A stretch of DNA of 64,000 nucleotides, from assembly GCA_900554205.1 (NCBI GenBank), contig USGM01000001.1, positions 1 to 64,000 of the forward strand, read 5' to 3'. Numbering within the stretch: position 1 is the first letter of the stretch; each line of letters starts with the position of its first letter. Below are positions 17,767 to 27,900 of the stretch, piece by piece. A program made the position numbers and the translations under genes. Under the pieces are notes generated by a model. That model had not been told where the DNA came from, did not search any database, and saw only the letters and a list, made by a program, of their open reading frames with translations. The DNA is from an uncultured Lachnospiraceae bacterium. GTDB lineage: Bacteria; Bacillota; Clostridia; Lachnospirales; Lachnospiraceae.

Positions 17767-18705
17767 ATGGCAGAGATTACTGCAGCTATGGTAAAAGAAC
17801 TGCGTGAGATGACCGGCGCAGGCATGATGGATTGCAAGAAGGCTCTTAATGAGACAAACGGAAATATGGAAGAGGCTGTTGAGGTTCTGAGAAAGAACGG
17901 ACAGGCTAAGGCAGTTAAGAAGGAAGGCAGAATTGCCGCTGAGGGTATCTGCCGCGTCGCTATGAAGGGTGACAAGGCTGCAGCTGTTGTCGAGGTAAAT
18001 TCCGAGACCGACTTCGTTGCAAAGAATGAGACCTTCCAGCAGTTTGTAGAGGCTGTTGCCGAGCAGGCTGTCAATTCGACAGCAGCTGATATGGATGCAT
18101 TCCTTGCTGAGAGCTGGGCGCTGGACAGCTCCAAGACTGTACAGGAAGCTCTGGTTGACAAGATCGCTGTTATCGGCGAGAAGCTGAGCATCAGAAGATT
18201 TGAGAAGGTGGAAGAGAACGAGGGCTGCGTGGTTTCTTATGTACATGGCGGCGGACGTATCGGCGTTATTGTTGACGCTAAGACTGATGTTGTCAATGAT
18301 GCAGTTAAGGAAGCACTGACCAACATTGCAATGCAGATCGCAGCACTTTATCCGAAGTATGTTGCAACCTCTGATGTGTCCGAGGAGTACAAGGCACATG
18401 AGAAAGAGATCATTGCAGCGCAGATCGAGCAGGATCCTAAGATGGCAGGCAAGCCTGAGAAGGTAATCGAGGGCGCTATCCTTGGACGTCTGAACAAGGA
18501 GCTGAAGGAAGTATGCCTTCTTGAGCAGGTATATGTAAAGGCTGAGGACGGAAAGCAGACCGTTGCACAGTACATTGCACAGGTTGCAAAGGAGAACAAT
18601 GCAACAATCAGTATCCGGAAGTTTGTACGTTTTGAGACTGGTGAGGGTCTTGAGAAGAAGCAGGAGGATTTTGCTGCTGAGGTTGCTGCCCAGATGGCAA
18701 AATAA
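17767..18705 (+). CDS. tsf: Translation elongation factor Ts
   Basis: A 312-residue nucleotide-exchange factor for EF-Tu. The N-terminal UBA-like domain carries VKELREMTGAGMMDCKKAL, and the core has VEVNSETDFVAKNE, the TDFV motif that contacts EF-Tu. The C-terminal dimerisation region is complete. A GATGGAGGAA site precedes the ATG. It is co-transcribed with rpsB and ends at a strong terminator. Confidence 0.98.
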   Translation: MAEITAAMVKELREMTGAGMMDCKKALNETNGNMEEAVEVLRKNGQAKAVKKEGRIAAEGICRVAMKGDKAAAVVEVNSETDFVAKNETFQQFVEAVAEQAVNSTAADMDAFLAESWALDSSKTVQEALVDKIAVIGEKLSIRRFEKVEENEGCVVSYVHGGGRIGVIVDAKTDVVNDAVKEALTNIAMQIAALYPKYVATSDVSEEYKAHEKEIIAAQIEQDPKMAGKPEKVIEGAILGRLNKELKEVCLLEQVYVKAEDGKQTVAQYIAQVAKENNATISIRKFVRFETGEGLEKKQEDFAAEVAAQMAK

Positions 18706-18744
18706 GTTCTGGAAATAGTTGAAATAAATATTAAAATAAAAGCG

Positions 18745-18776
18745 GCGGCTGTAATTTTCAGACAGCCGCTGTTTTT
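18745..18776 (+). terminator. rpsB-tsf terminator
   Basis: GCGGCTGT (18745-18752) pairs with ACAGCCGC (18762-18769) around a 9-nt loop, followed by TGTTTTT. It lies 40 nt after the tsf stop. Confidence 0.88.
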
Positions 18777-18819
18777 GTGCCCATAATTATTGCATTATTT
18801 GCCTGAATCGACAAAAAAG

Positions 18820-18848
18820 TAGACAAAATCAGAGGAAACTGGTAAAAT
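18820..18848 (+). promoter_or_regulatory. Predicted promoter of the EAL/histidine-kinase operon
   Basis: TAGACA (18820-18825), a 17-nt spacer and TAAAAT (18843-18848), 33 nt before the ATG of the EAL protein. It matches the general sigma-A form, not the flagellar sigma-28 form. Confidence 0.6.
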
Positions 18849-18880
18849 TATATATATAAATTGGAAGCAAGGTGATTTGG

Positions 18881-21163
18881 ATGAAGCTGATGTATGCCAC
18901 AGGATTTGCTGTTGTTGGAATTATCTTACTATTCTGCATTTATAAAGCGAGTCACAATGAGAAGAAGATTGCACAGAATATCAAATGGATTTTTTGCCAT
19001 GCATTTCTCGCGGTCGTAGCCAATATTGTTGTGACGCTGACAACGAATCAAAAGCTTTGTCTGGCAGCATACAATATATTTTATGTATGCATCGACTGGC
19101 TGCTTCTGGATATTCTGCTCTTTGTGCTTGATTTTTCGGGCATCGACAGTAAAGGCAGACGTTTTGTAAAGCCTTTGTTGTGGAAGCTCTTGCTGACGTT
19201 GGATTCCACGTCCCTTTTATTGAACTATTTCTTCCTGCATGCATTCAAATGTGTGCCTGTCTATACGGACGCGGGAGAGTTATGCTTCCATCCGGTCTAT
19301 GATATCGTATACTATGTTCATCTGGCGGTGGCATATTTTCTGGTGATCTGCAGCTTCCTGACCTTGATCTATAAGGCGTCAAAGACTCCACGTGTTTATC
19401 GCATGAAATACTTTGTCGTCCTGTTCATATTGTCGTTTATAGTAATAGGCGACGCCGTATATATCCTTACAGATACGATTTTTAATACTTCCGTTATTTT
19501 GTTCGCACTCGGTGCAATTGTGATCTACTATTTTGCGGTCATTTATGCGCCGAAGGATCTGATGCAGCGCACGCTTTCCATGGTGGTACAGGGAATGGAT
19601 GATGCCATTTTTATTTTTGACGAAGACGGAAACTGTATCCATGTCAATGACAGTGCGAGAAATATTATGCGCATTGAGGGACTGACGCTTCAAGGCATAG
19701 AGGAGCGGTTTTCGGACTGGTGTGCAAAAAACAACTACCGGCGAGAAAGAGGAAAAGAGTATTCGATTGTCAGAACCTATGGGGAGAGAAAGGTTCATTA
19801 CAAAATGTTCTTCAGGAGTCTGCTTGATGAGAAGCAGTGCTATCTGGGCGGATTTTTTACTGTACAGGACCGCACGGAGGAAGTCAGCAATCTGGAAAGG
19901 GAACATTATGCGGCGAACCATGACGAGCTGACAGACCTCTATAACAGGCAGTGCTTTTATAATTATGTCGCGGAGAGGCTGCGGACAGATGCAGAGAGCG
20001 ATTACCTGATCGTCTGCTCTGACATCCGGAATTTTAAATTGATAAATGATGTGTTCGGAACGGAGAAGGGGGACAGGCTGCTCATCCGCATTGGAAAGGC
20101 ACTGCGCCTGTGCACGAGAAAGGATGAAATTTATGCCCGTCTGGAGAGTGACCGTTTCGGACTGCTGATGAAGAAGGAATATTTCAGAGAGGAAGTATTT
20201 ACAAGTGAGGCTGCAAAGCTTTTATATATCGAGGGAAACGAGGCATATCCGATACAGCTGTGCATCGGTGTGTATGAGGTGACGGACAGAGAGGTGCCTG
20301 TCTCTGTCATGTGCGACAGAGCGCTTATGGCAGCCGCCACCTTGAAGGGAAATTACAGAAAACAGATCGCCTACTATGACGACGAGCTTCGCAGAAGTGT
20401 GCTGAGAGAACAGGAGCTGACCGGAGAGCTGGATGATGCGATAGCAACCAGACAATTCAAGATGTACCTCCAGCCGCAGATGAACGGCGAGGGTAAGATG
20501 CTTGGTGCGGAAGCTCTGGTGAGATGGATACATCCGGTCAAGGGAATGATCAGCCCTGCGGAATTTATCAGCGTCTTTGAGCGGAACGGAACCATAACAA
20601 AGCTGGATTATTATATGTGGGAGACGGCCTGCATGCAGCTGAGAAAGTGGAAGGAGGAGGGAAGGGAGGATCTCTATATCTCGGTGAACATTTCCCCAAA
20701 GGACTTCTTTTTCATGGATGTCTATAAGGCATTTACAGAGCTGGTTGCAAAGCATGGGATCAGTTCGGCAAGTCTGAAGCTTGAGATCACGGAGACGGCC
20801 ATGATGTCTGAACTGGAGCGGCAGCGCAAGCTGATTGGCAGGCTCCGCGAGGCGGGCTTTGCCGTTGAGATGGACGATTTTGGAAGCGGCTATTCCTCTC
20901 TGAATATGCTAAAGGATATTCAGGTCGATACCTTGAAAATCGATATGGCATTTCTTGGGAAGACGGACAATGAAGACCGTGCGTCCAAGATCCTGAAAAT
21001 GATAGTTGAATTGTCAAAGCAGCTCGAGATCCCCGTTATTACCGAAGGTGTTGAAACATTGGATCAGGTAAAATTCCTGCGTGAAATTGGATGCGATATG
21101 TTTCAGGGATACTATTTCGCTAAGCCGATGGAAGTCAGCGCATTTGAAGAGAAATACATGTAA
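18881..21163 (+). CDS. 7TM-PAS-GGDEF(degenerate)-EAL c-di-GMP phosphodiesterase
   Basis: A protein of 760 residues from ATG 18881 (AAGGTG 6 nt upstream; GTG 18872 is a poorer start). The N-terminus has about seven membrane segments (1-220) of the 7TM sensor type, then a PAS domain (about 235-340). The GGDEF-like domain (about 345-500) has ESDRFG at the signature position, so it should not make c-di-GMP. The EAL domain (about 515-755) keeps EALVRW, SVNISPKDF, EITETAMM, DDFGSGYSSLN, ITEGVET and QGYYFAKP, so it should degrade c-di-GMP. It lies 25 nt before the hybrid kinase. Confidence 0.9.
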   Translation: MKLMYATGFAVVGIILLFCIYKASHNEKKIAQNIKWIFCHAFLAVVANIVVTLTTNQKLCLAAYNIFYVCIDWLLLDILLFVLDFSGIDSKGRRFVKPLLWKLLLTLDSTSLLLNYFFLHAFKCVPVYTDAGELCFHPVYDIVYYVHLAVAYFLVICSFLTLIYKASKTPRVYRMKYFVVLFILSFIVIGDAVYILTDTIFNTSVILFALGAIVIYYFAVIYAPKDLMQRTLSMVVQGMDDAIFIFDEDGNCIHVNDSARNIMRIEGLTLQGIEERFSDWCAKNNYRRERGKEYSIVRTYGERKVHYKMFFRSLLDEKQCYLGGFFTVQDRTEEVSNLEREHYAANHDELTDLYNRQCFYNYVAERLRTDAESDYLIVCSDIRNFKLINDVFGTEKGDRLLIRIGKALRLCTRKDEIYARLESDRFGLLMKKEYFREEVFTSEAAKLLYIEGNEAYPIQLCIGVYEVTDREVPVSVMCDRALMAAATLKGNYRKQIAYYDDELRRSVLREQELTGELDDAIATRQFKMYLQPQMNGEGKMLGAEALVRWIHPVKGMISPAEFISVFERNGTITKLDYYMWETACMQLRKWKEEGREDLYISVNISPKDFFFMDVYKAFTELVAKHGISSASLKLEITETAMMSELERQRKLIGRLREAGFAVEMDDFGSGYSSLNMLKDIQVDTLKIDMAFLGKTDNEDRASKILKMIVELSKQLEIPVITEGVETLDQVKFLREIGCDMFQGYYFAKPMEVSAFEEKYM

Positions 21164-21188
21164 GATGAAATGCGGCTGGAGGTAGATT

Positions 21189-24053
21189 ATGCATAGTGTG
21201 TTTGTGGTACTTCAGATTGTGGCGATATTGATAGCGTTTACGGCAATGGGCTTTCTGCTCTACGGAGACGGTTCCAAAGAGCAGAAGCTGATGCTCTTTT
21301 TTATTGGCGGAGGGCTGGTCCAGAATGTGGCGTATCTGCTGGAATTGACGGCGGCGACAAAGGAAGTTGCCATCGCTGCGCTGAAAATGGAGTATCTCGG
21401 CTCCTGCTTTATTGCACTCACCTATGCATGGTTCGTCTACTGCTATTGTAACAGAAAGATTCCGTTGCTTCTCTTTAAGGCGATCGCAGTGGTAAATAAC
21501 ATGATTCTGATCGCTGTGTTTACCTGTGAGAGACATAGCCTGTATTATAGGAGTATTGAATGGCTGACGGACGATGCAGGGCATACCTATCTGTCGCTGT
21601 CCTACGGCCCGCTGTATTTCGTTTTTATCAGTATATCCTGTGGACTGCCCTATCTTCTGTCGGTGTATATACTGATCAGTGAGGCGTGGAAGCGGCCGGG
21701 TCACGCACGGAAAAGAAGCTATCCGGTCTTTATGTTTTTGTCTACCGCGCCGTTTATTGCCTTGGGAATCTACTGGTGTCATGCAATTCCCTGCTATGAC
21801 CCATCACCGCTGACGACGTGCGTCATGCTCTCCATGGTCGTCGTACTGGTATGGGGCAAGAAGAATTATGACTTCTCCAGAATGGCAGCTGCCATGGTGC
21901 TGCGTAATATGGATGACGGAGTAATTATTCTTGACGAAAAGCGCCGCATTGTAGAGTATAACCCGGCGGCTGCGGATATTTTTACGGAATTGAATTTCCA
22001 GTCGGTCGGAGACAGCATTGAGGACATGGAGGATTTTCCGGAGGACGTGCTGGATGACGAGGAGACCAAGCGCAGTTTTTCGCTGAATAAGAGTTTTTAC
22101 GAGTGCCATGTGAAGCAGATCCCGGATAAGAGGGGTGTGCCACAGGGCTTTATTGTGCTTGTGCTGGATGTGACGGAGACGAGAAATTATATCAATGAGA
22201 TCAAACGCATCCGTGAGCAGGCGGAAAAGGCGAATACGGCGAAGAGTGAGTTTCTGGCAAATATGTCGCATGAGATCCGGACGCCGATGAACGCCATTGT
22301 CGGTCTTAGCGATATTATCATGGAGGAGAGCCGGGGAAGAAAGGTGTACGGCTATGCCTACGATATTAAGTCCGCGTCGCAGAACCTCCTTACCATTATC
22401 AACGATATTCTCGACCTTTCAAAAGTAGAAGCGGGTAAGATGGAGCTTGTGACAGATGACTATTATATCAGGAACGTTGTCACGGAAGTTGTGAACATGA
22501 TGGATATTGCAGCTACGAGCCGTGGACTTTCCCTTCTCCGGGATTACGATTATTCTCTTCCCAGCATGTATCATGGGGATGCCGGCAGGATTAAACAGAT
22601 ACTCATCAATATCATGAACAATGCCATTAAGTTTACCAAGGAAGGACATGTCAAGATCTGCGTGAGCGGCTGTCCGGCATCAGAACCGGATATGGAGATA
22701 TTGACCTTCCGGGTGGAGGACACGGGCTGCGGCATCCGTCAGGAGGATATGGAGAAGATCTTCGAGGATTTTAAGCAAGTGGACGCAAAGAAGAATCGGG
22801 GAGTCGAGGGAACGGGACTGGGACTTTCCATCACGAAGCGGCTCGTGCAGCTGATGAAGGGAGCTATCCGTGTGGAGAGCGTCTATGGCGAGGGAACAAC
22901 GTTTATCGTTGAGATTCCGCAGAAGATCGTGGACAAGCGTACCCTGACAGAGACGAAGGATGAACAGCAGCAGGAAGCGGCTCAGATAGACACCTTTGTT
23001 GTGGATGGATATAAGGTGTTGGTTGTGGACGATAACCTCATTAACCGGAAGGTGGCAATGGGCTTCCTGAAAAATTATGGCTTTGAACTGACGGAGGCGG
23101 GAAGCGGTGCAGAGGCGATCGAGCTTGTCAGAAAGAACAGGTACAATATGATCTTTATGGATCATATGATGCCGGAGATGGATGGCATAGAGGCGACAAG
23201 GATCATCCGGGAAGAGTGTGGCGCAAACGGAAGGACACCGGTCATGGTGGCTTTGACGGCAAATGCCATGGAAGGCATGCGGGACACCTTCTTAAAATGC
23301 GGATTCCAGGACTTCATCTCAAAGCCGCTGGACAGAAAACAGCTCAATGAGGTTCTGACCAGATGGATTCCGGGCTCCTTCAGACATCCCAAGAGGGCGG
23401 CAAAGAAAAAGCAGGTCGTTCAGATTAAGTTTGAAGATATTAATATCAAAGGTATTGATATTGGAGTAGCAATGCGATATCATACTGGTGAGGTTGCGGA
23501 TTATCTGGAGCTGTTGCAGCTGTATTGCATGGATGGCAGACGGAAATGTGAACTGCTGCGAAAGCTTCTGGGTGAGCACGATTATGCGAATTATGAGATC
23601 GAGGTGCACGGATTAAAGAGCGCATCTGCGAATATCGGAGCGATGGAGCTGTCGGGGCATGCAAAGGAGCATGAGGAGGCGGCTTCGAGAGGGGATGAGG
23701 AATTTATTGTCAGACATGCGGATGATCTGCTGAACTGCTATGAAACGCAGCTGGATGAAATTGAAGGCTTCTTAAAGCGCAGAGAGCAGGAACAGGAGGA
23801 TGGATATAATGATGATGTCGTATGCATCGATAAGCAGGTCATCATCCGGGAGACGAGGGAAGCGCTGAATCTGCTTGAAAATTTCCATCCGAAGGACAGC
23901 ATCCGTATTCTTGAGGGGATTCTCCATTATCAGCTGGATTTTGAACTGAAAGAGAAGCTGCAGGAGATCGAACAGCAGTTAAAAATGTATGAGGACGATA
24001 AGGCAGAAGAATTGCTGAACCAGCTGATTGAATGGCTGGAGAGGGAGGAGTAG
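21189..24053 (+). CDS. Hybrid sensor histidine kinase, 7TM-PAS-HisKA-HATPase-REC-HPt
   Basis: A 954-residue multidomain kinase. Seven membrane segments span about 1-225, as in the preceding EAL protein, then PAS (235-330). HisKA has His361 in FLANMSHEIRTPMNAI. HATPase runs about 460-580 (NNAIKF, EDTGCGI, GTGLGLSI). The receiver has phospho-acceptor Asp658 in MIFMDHMMPEMDG. The HPt has His807 in EVHGLKSASANIG. A 65-residue helical C-terminal module (890-954) matches two repeats in the next gene. All phosphorelay residues are present, so a His361-Asp658-His807-response regulator relay is plausible. Confidence 0.93.
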   Translation: MHSVFVVLQIVAILIAFTAMGFLLYGDGSKEQKLMLFFIGGGLVQNVAYLLELTAATKEVAIAALKMEYLGSCFIALTYAWFVYCYCNRKIPLLLFKAIAVVNNMILIAVFTCERHSLYYRSIEWLTDDAGHTYLSLSYGPLYFVFISISCGLPYLLSVYILISEAWKRPGHARKRSYPVFMFLSTAPFIALGIYWCHAIPCYDPSPLTTCVMLSMVVVLVWGKKNYDFSRMAAAMVLRNMDDGVIILDEKRRIVEYNPAAADIFTELNFQSVGDSIEDMEDFPEDVLDDEETKRSFSLNKSFYECHVKQIPDKRGVPQGFIVLVLDVTETRNYINEIKRIREQAEKANTAKSEFLANMSHEIRTPMNAIVGLSDIIMEESRGRKVYGYAYDIKSASQNLLTIINDILDLSKVEAGKMELVTDDYYIRNVVTEVVNMMDIAATSRGLSLLRDYDYSLPSMYHGDAGRIKQILINIMNNAIKFTKEGHVKICVSGCPASEPDMEILTFRVEDTGCGIRQEDMEKIFEDFKQVDAKKNRGVEGTGLGLSITKRLVQLMKGAIRVESVYGEGTTFIVEIPQKIVDKRTLTETKDEQQQEAAQIDTFVVDGYKVLVVDDNLINRKVAMGFLKNYGFELTEAGSGAEAIELVRKNRYNMIFMDHMMPEMDGIEATRIIREECGANGRTPVMVALTANAMEGMRDTFLKCGFQDFISKPLDRKQLNEVLTRWIPGSFRHPKRAAKKKQVVQIKFEDINIKGIDIGVAMRYHTGEVADYLELLQLYCMDGRRKCELLRKLLGEHDYANYEIEVHGLKSASANIGAMELSGHAKEHEEAASRGDEEFIVRHADDLLNCYETQLDEIEGFLKRREQEQEDGYNDDVVCIDKQVIIRETREALNLLENFHPKDSIRILEGILHYQLDFELKEKLQEIEQQLKMYEDDKAEELLNQLIEWLEREE

Positions 24054-24058
24054 ATCAT

Positions 24059-24925
24059 ATGGAAGAAAAAATGCGTATTCTGGCGGTGGATGATAATATT
24101 ATCAACCTTGCCACGATTGAGCAGGAGCTGAAAAACAAGTATGAGGTGATTACGGTAAATTCCGGTGCCAGAGCAATACGCTATCTGAATAAGGAAAAGC
24201 CGGATCTGATCCTGTTGGATATCCAGATGGCATTGATGGACGGCATAGAGACTCTGAAGGAGATCCGTACCATGGAGAACGGCGCGGCAATTCCGGTCAT
24301 CATGCTGACGGCAAGAAAGGACAAGGAGACGGTAATTGAGGGAACCAAGCTGGGGATCCTCGATTATGTGCTGAAGCCCTTTGATTCGCAGGATCTTCAT
24401 ATGAGAATTGACAAGGCGCTGAAGAGAGTCGGGGCGCTGCCTGTGGACGACAAGGAGCTGTATGACAATGTGCTGGAGGTTCAGACAGAACTTAACAAGA
24501 GTAACGCGAAGAATGCAATGCTGAAGATTGAGGAGATCCTGAGTTTTAAGATCGATGAGGAAATTTTCGGAAGGATGCAGAACGCAAAGGCGAGACTGCG
24601 CGCCAATGACGAGGCGACGGCGAACAGACTGATCGGCAGAGTGCTGAAAATACTGGAGAAGACTGTGTCGACAGAGCAGACATCAAAGTTCCCGATCAGC
24701 GCCGGGGAAATAAATGCCCGTCTTTTATATGTGCTGAATGATCTGCAGAATTTTAAGGTCAAGGATGCGGCGCAGAAGCTGGAAGAATTGATGAAATATG
24801 ATATCCCGCCTGTGATCGAAGAAACCTGTGTTTCCGCACAAGGCAGACTGGATGAATTTGACGACGGGGCGGCCGAGGAACTCATCCAGCAGGCACTTGC
24901 GGAGATGAAGAACCATTTGATGTAA
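24059..24925 (+). CDS. Response regulator with two helical C-terminal repeats
   Basis: A protein of 288 residues from ATG 24059, behind GGAGGAG inside the kinase gene end. The receiver domain (1-122) has Asp11/Asp12, phospho-acceptor Asp54 in LLDIQMALMDG, Thr84 and Lys106. There is no DNA-binding, GGDEF or other known output. Residues 140-200 and 222-286 are two copies of a helical module of about 60 residues, also found once at the end of the partner kinase. Output is probably by protein interaction (inference). It is the likely phosphorelay end point, and its stop is 5 nt from the convergent mannosyltransferase. Confidence 0.88.
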   Translation: MEEKMRILAVDDNIINLATIEQELKNKYEVITVNSGARAIRYLNKEKPDLILLDIQMALMDGIETLKEIRTMENGAAIPVIMLTARKDKETVIEGTKLGILDYVLKPFDSQDLHMRIDKALKRVGALPVDDKELYDNVLEVQTELNKSNAKNAMLKIEEILSFKIDEEIFGRMQNAKARLRANDEATANRLIGRVLKILEKTVSTEQTSKFPISAGEINARLLYVLNDLQNFKVKDAAQKLEELMKYDIPPVIEETCVSAQGRLDEFDDGAAEELIQQALAEMKNHLM

Positions 24926-24930
24926 TTTTT

Positions 24931-27900
24931 TTATGTAGAGCACAGCACCCATGTCCGGAACCAACGCAGATACCGGGAGACAAAGTCAGCGTCTACCGGC
25001 TGCCCGGACAGTACCGGGTAGAAAAGCAGGAAGAGCGCGACTGCGGATACCGCATAGAGGATGAGCAGCAGTCTGTAAGGTTTCTCCTTCATCCGCGCCT
25101 TGAGACCGGTCAGACTGTGAACGATCATCAGGACAACGAACGCAACACTTGGAAAATAGTGATAGATAAAGGTAACTCTTGTTACAAAGCACCAGGGCAG
25201 ATACTGAGCCAGATATCCTGTGAGCAGGAAGGCGGCAGTTCTGTCCTTCTTTTTTATCCAGAGGTAAATTTGATAGAATGCCGCCGGAATGCCGACCCAC
25301 CAGACGAGCGGATTACCGAAAGCACTGATGCCCTCGCGTATTCCGCCTGCCCCCGCAGACCCCGTGACAATGCGGGAGTAATACCAGATGGGGCGTTGCA
25401 TGATAGGCCACTGGTACCATGAGGAAGAATAAGGATGTGTGGCGTTCAGTCCGCTGTGGTAGCTCAGCATGCTCTGCTGGTTATGCAGCAGCCGGAGGAA
25501 TACATTATCTTGGCTGCCATCGGAAAACGGCAGATAGGATAGCAGGTAGATTAGGGCGGGAACCAGCACGAAGAACACAACGCAGAACAGGAGCGTGCGG
25601 ATCATCTTCGGGCGGAAGGTGTCAAGGATGACACGGTGGGAGATACCTGCTGTGAGGCCGGAGGGAGCGGACTTTGCGTAGCGGTACTCCCGGTAACGGC
25701 GGAAAAGCTGCGCGAAAAAAATCACAGCAAGCCCCAGACCGGCATAGACACCCGTCCATTTGCAGGCTACGCCGAGCCCCATGCAGATTCCCGAAGCACC
25801 CAGCGGAAGCAGGGTCTTCTTCAAGGAACTGTCGAAGAAGCTCAGACGCGTATACAGAAACATGAAATAATACATCAGGAGTACGAAGAACGTGATGTAA
25901 ACGTCAATCGTTGCAAGTCTTGTCTGCGTAAAGTGCATGAAATCAAAGGCAAACAGCACACACGCAAGAGCGGCGGACGCCATTTCTCCTGTCAGCTTTC
26001 TGGCAAAGAGATAGATCAAGGGAACCATAGCAATGCCAAAGAGCGTGCCGATGATGCGCCAGCCGAAGGGATTCATGCCGAACAGCAGCACGCCGAGGGA
26101 GATCAGGAGTTTGCCAAGCGGTGGATGCGTGTTTTCGTAAGCGGGCAGCCCGTGAAGAAATTCATAGGCGGTGCGCGCGTGATAGATCTCGTCGAAGTAC
26201 ATACCGTTTCGGAAGGTGCTTACGCCCGGATAAAGCGCTGCCTCATCAAACAGCGCGGGATAATCTGCGGCATTGACCGGGGGAACGATCTCACCATACT
26301 GATCCAGAAAGACCAGTTCGAGCAGCGAGGCGGAGGCGCTTTCCAGTGTCAGCTGCAGGTGGTCTGCTGTGCCGTCCAGTTCTACGGTCTGCCAGGTGAA
26401 AACATTTTGCAGCGTGATCGTTTGTGAACCGTTCAGAAGGAAGCTGCGGTTGTGCCACGGGGCGATGAAGTAGGCAAGGCGGCTGAGCTGCTGACCGTCT
26501 GCCAGTTCAAAGGACAGGTTGATCTCGTCGCCGCCTCTCATCTCGTAGGAGGTCGATGGTGCACTGCGGTCTCCGAGGTCGTAGAGCGCAAAGGCACTGT
26601 AGAGCAGAGTGATGACAAGCATACAGATCACATCTGCGCGTCCGGGTCGTTTCGAGGTCTGCGAGGGCTGCGGCGGCAGAGACAGATCCCTCGCGGAAGA
26701 GAGGCTGTCCTTTTTCAGCCATGTTGCAAAGGCAGGCTTCCCACCGAGGGGCAGACCCCACAGCCGGAAAATGCTGCCGTACAGGAGGAAAAGGAAGGCG
26801 ACTGTTCCCGCAGAGACGAGGAGAAGGAAGGGCTCCCTCCGATTGTAATTTGAAGGATCGTAAAAGAACAGCACATGCGCGGTGTTACAGAAGTGCAGCA
26901 GGGAAAAGCCGCTGTAGCAAAGATACAGCCGCTTTGAGGGCAGATAGATGCAGGCAAACAGCAGCAGGAGCAGCGCCGGATAGAGATAGCGTTCATGCAT
27001 GCGCACGGAGCAGGTAAAGACAGTCGTCAGAAACAGCGCGCCGAGCAGCGGGTATTTCTCACGGTCATCCCTGCGGCGGATGCTGTATGCCAGGATGACG
27101 AGAAAGGCAAGGATGATTGCGGCGCCGCCCCAGACCCGGTAGGGAATGCCGAGAAAGGTGGCGTCCTGACTGACCCAGTTTAAGCCGAACATACCCCAGA
27201 GATTATAGGCGTTGACCGCGGCGTAGGGATAGGATGTCACGGTGCTGAAATACTGGTTCCAGACATTCTGGAAGCCGAACGGCAGGACGAGAAGAAACGT
27301 CACTGCCACGGAGAGCGCTCCGTATCCGAGATTCCGAAGGAGTTTTTTTGCAGAGAAGTCCTTCAGGAAAACAAGGTCAAGCACTCCCAAGAGCAGCACG
27401 GGAGCAAAAAGCAGCATCTGTGGTTTAATGACAATACCGATGCAGAAGACAAGATATGCCGGCAGCGTTTTCCCACGCACGAGGCTGAGGCAGACCAGAA
27501 GCACGAGCAGAGTGTACAGGGAATCCACCTGCCCCCAGACGGAGGAATTCAGGATGACCACCGGATTAAAGAGGCAGAGGAGGCAGAAGAGCAACGGCTT
27601 GGAGTCGTCAAAGCGGCGCTCTGCCTCGCGGTATACCAGAAAGCCACAGACAAGATCGCTGAGAATGGATGGGAGCTTCAGCAGGATCAGGTGTGCGACA
27701 GAATAATATTCAATATGGAAGAAAGCGCGGATGCCGCCAATGACATAAAGCACATACATATAGCCGGGCGGATAATCCGTGAAAACGGTGTCAGAATAAA
27801 AGTGTCCGGGACCGACCTGAAAGATGCGGTCAGCCCAGGCGGCAAAGCACGCGGTGTCGTTGTCGAAGCCGTGGGACAGTCCGGCGGCAATGAGCCGCAG

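Noticed and set aside
16942..18399. A 485-residue minus-strand open frame opposite rpsB and tsf
   Set aside because: It crosses two genes with biased codon use, which leaves few stops on the other strand. It has no ribosome site or recognisable domain.
19900..20390. Active diguanylate cyclase in the GGDEF region of the EAL protein
   Set aside because: The signature position reads ESDRF, lacking the catalytic residues of GGDEF or GGEEF.
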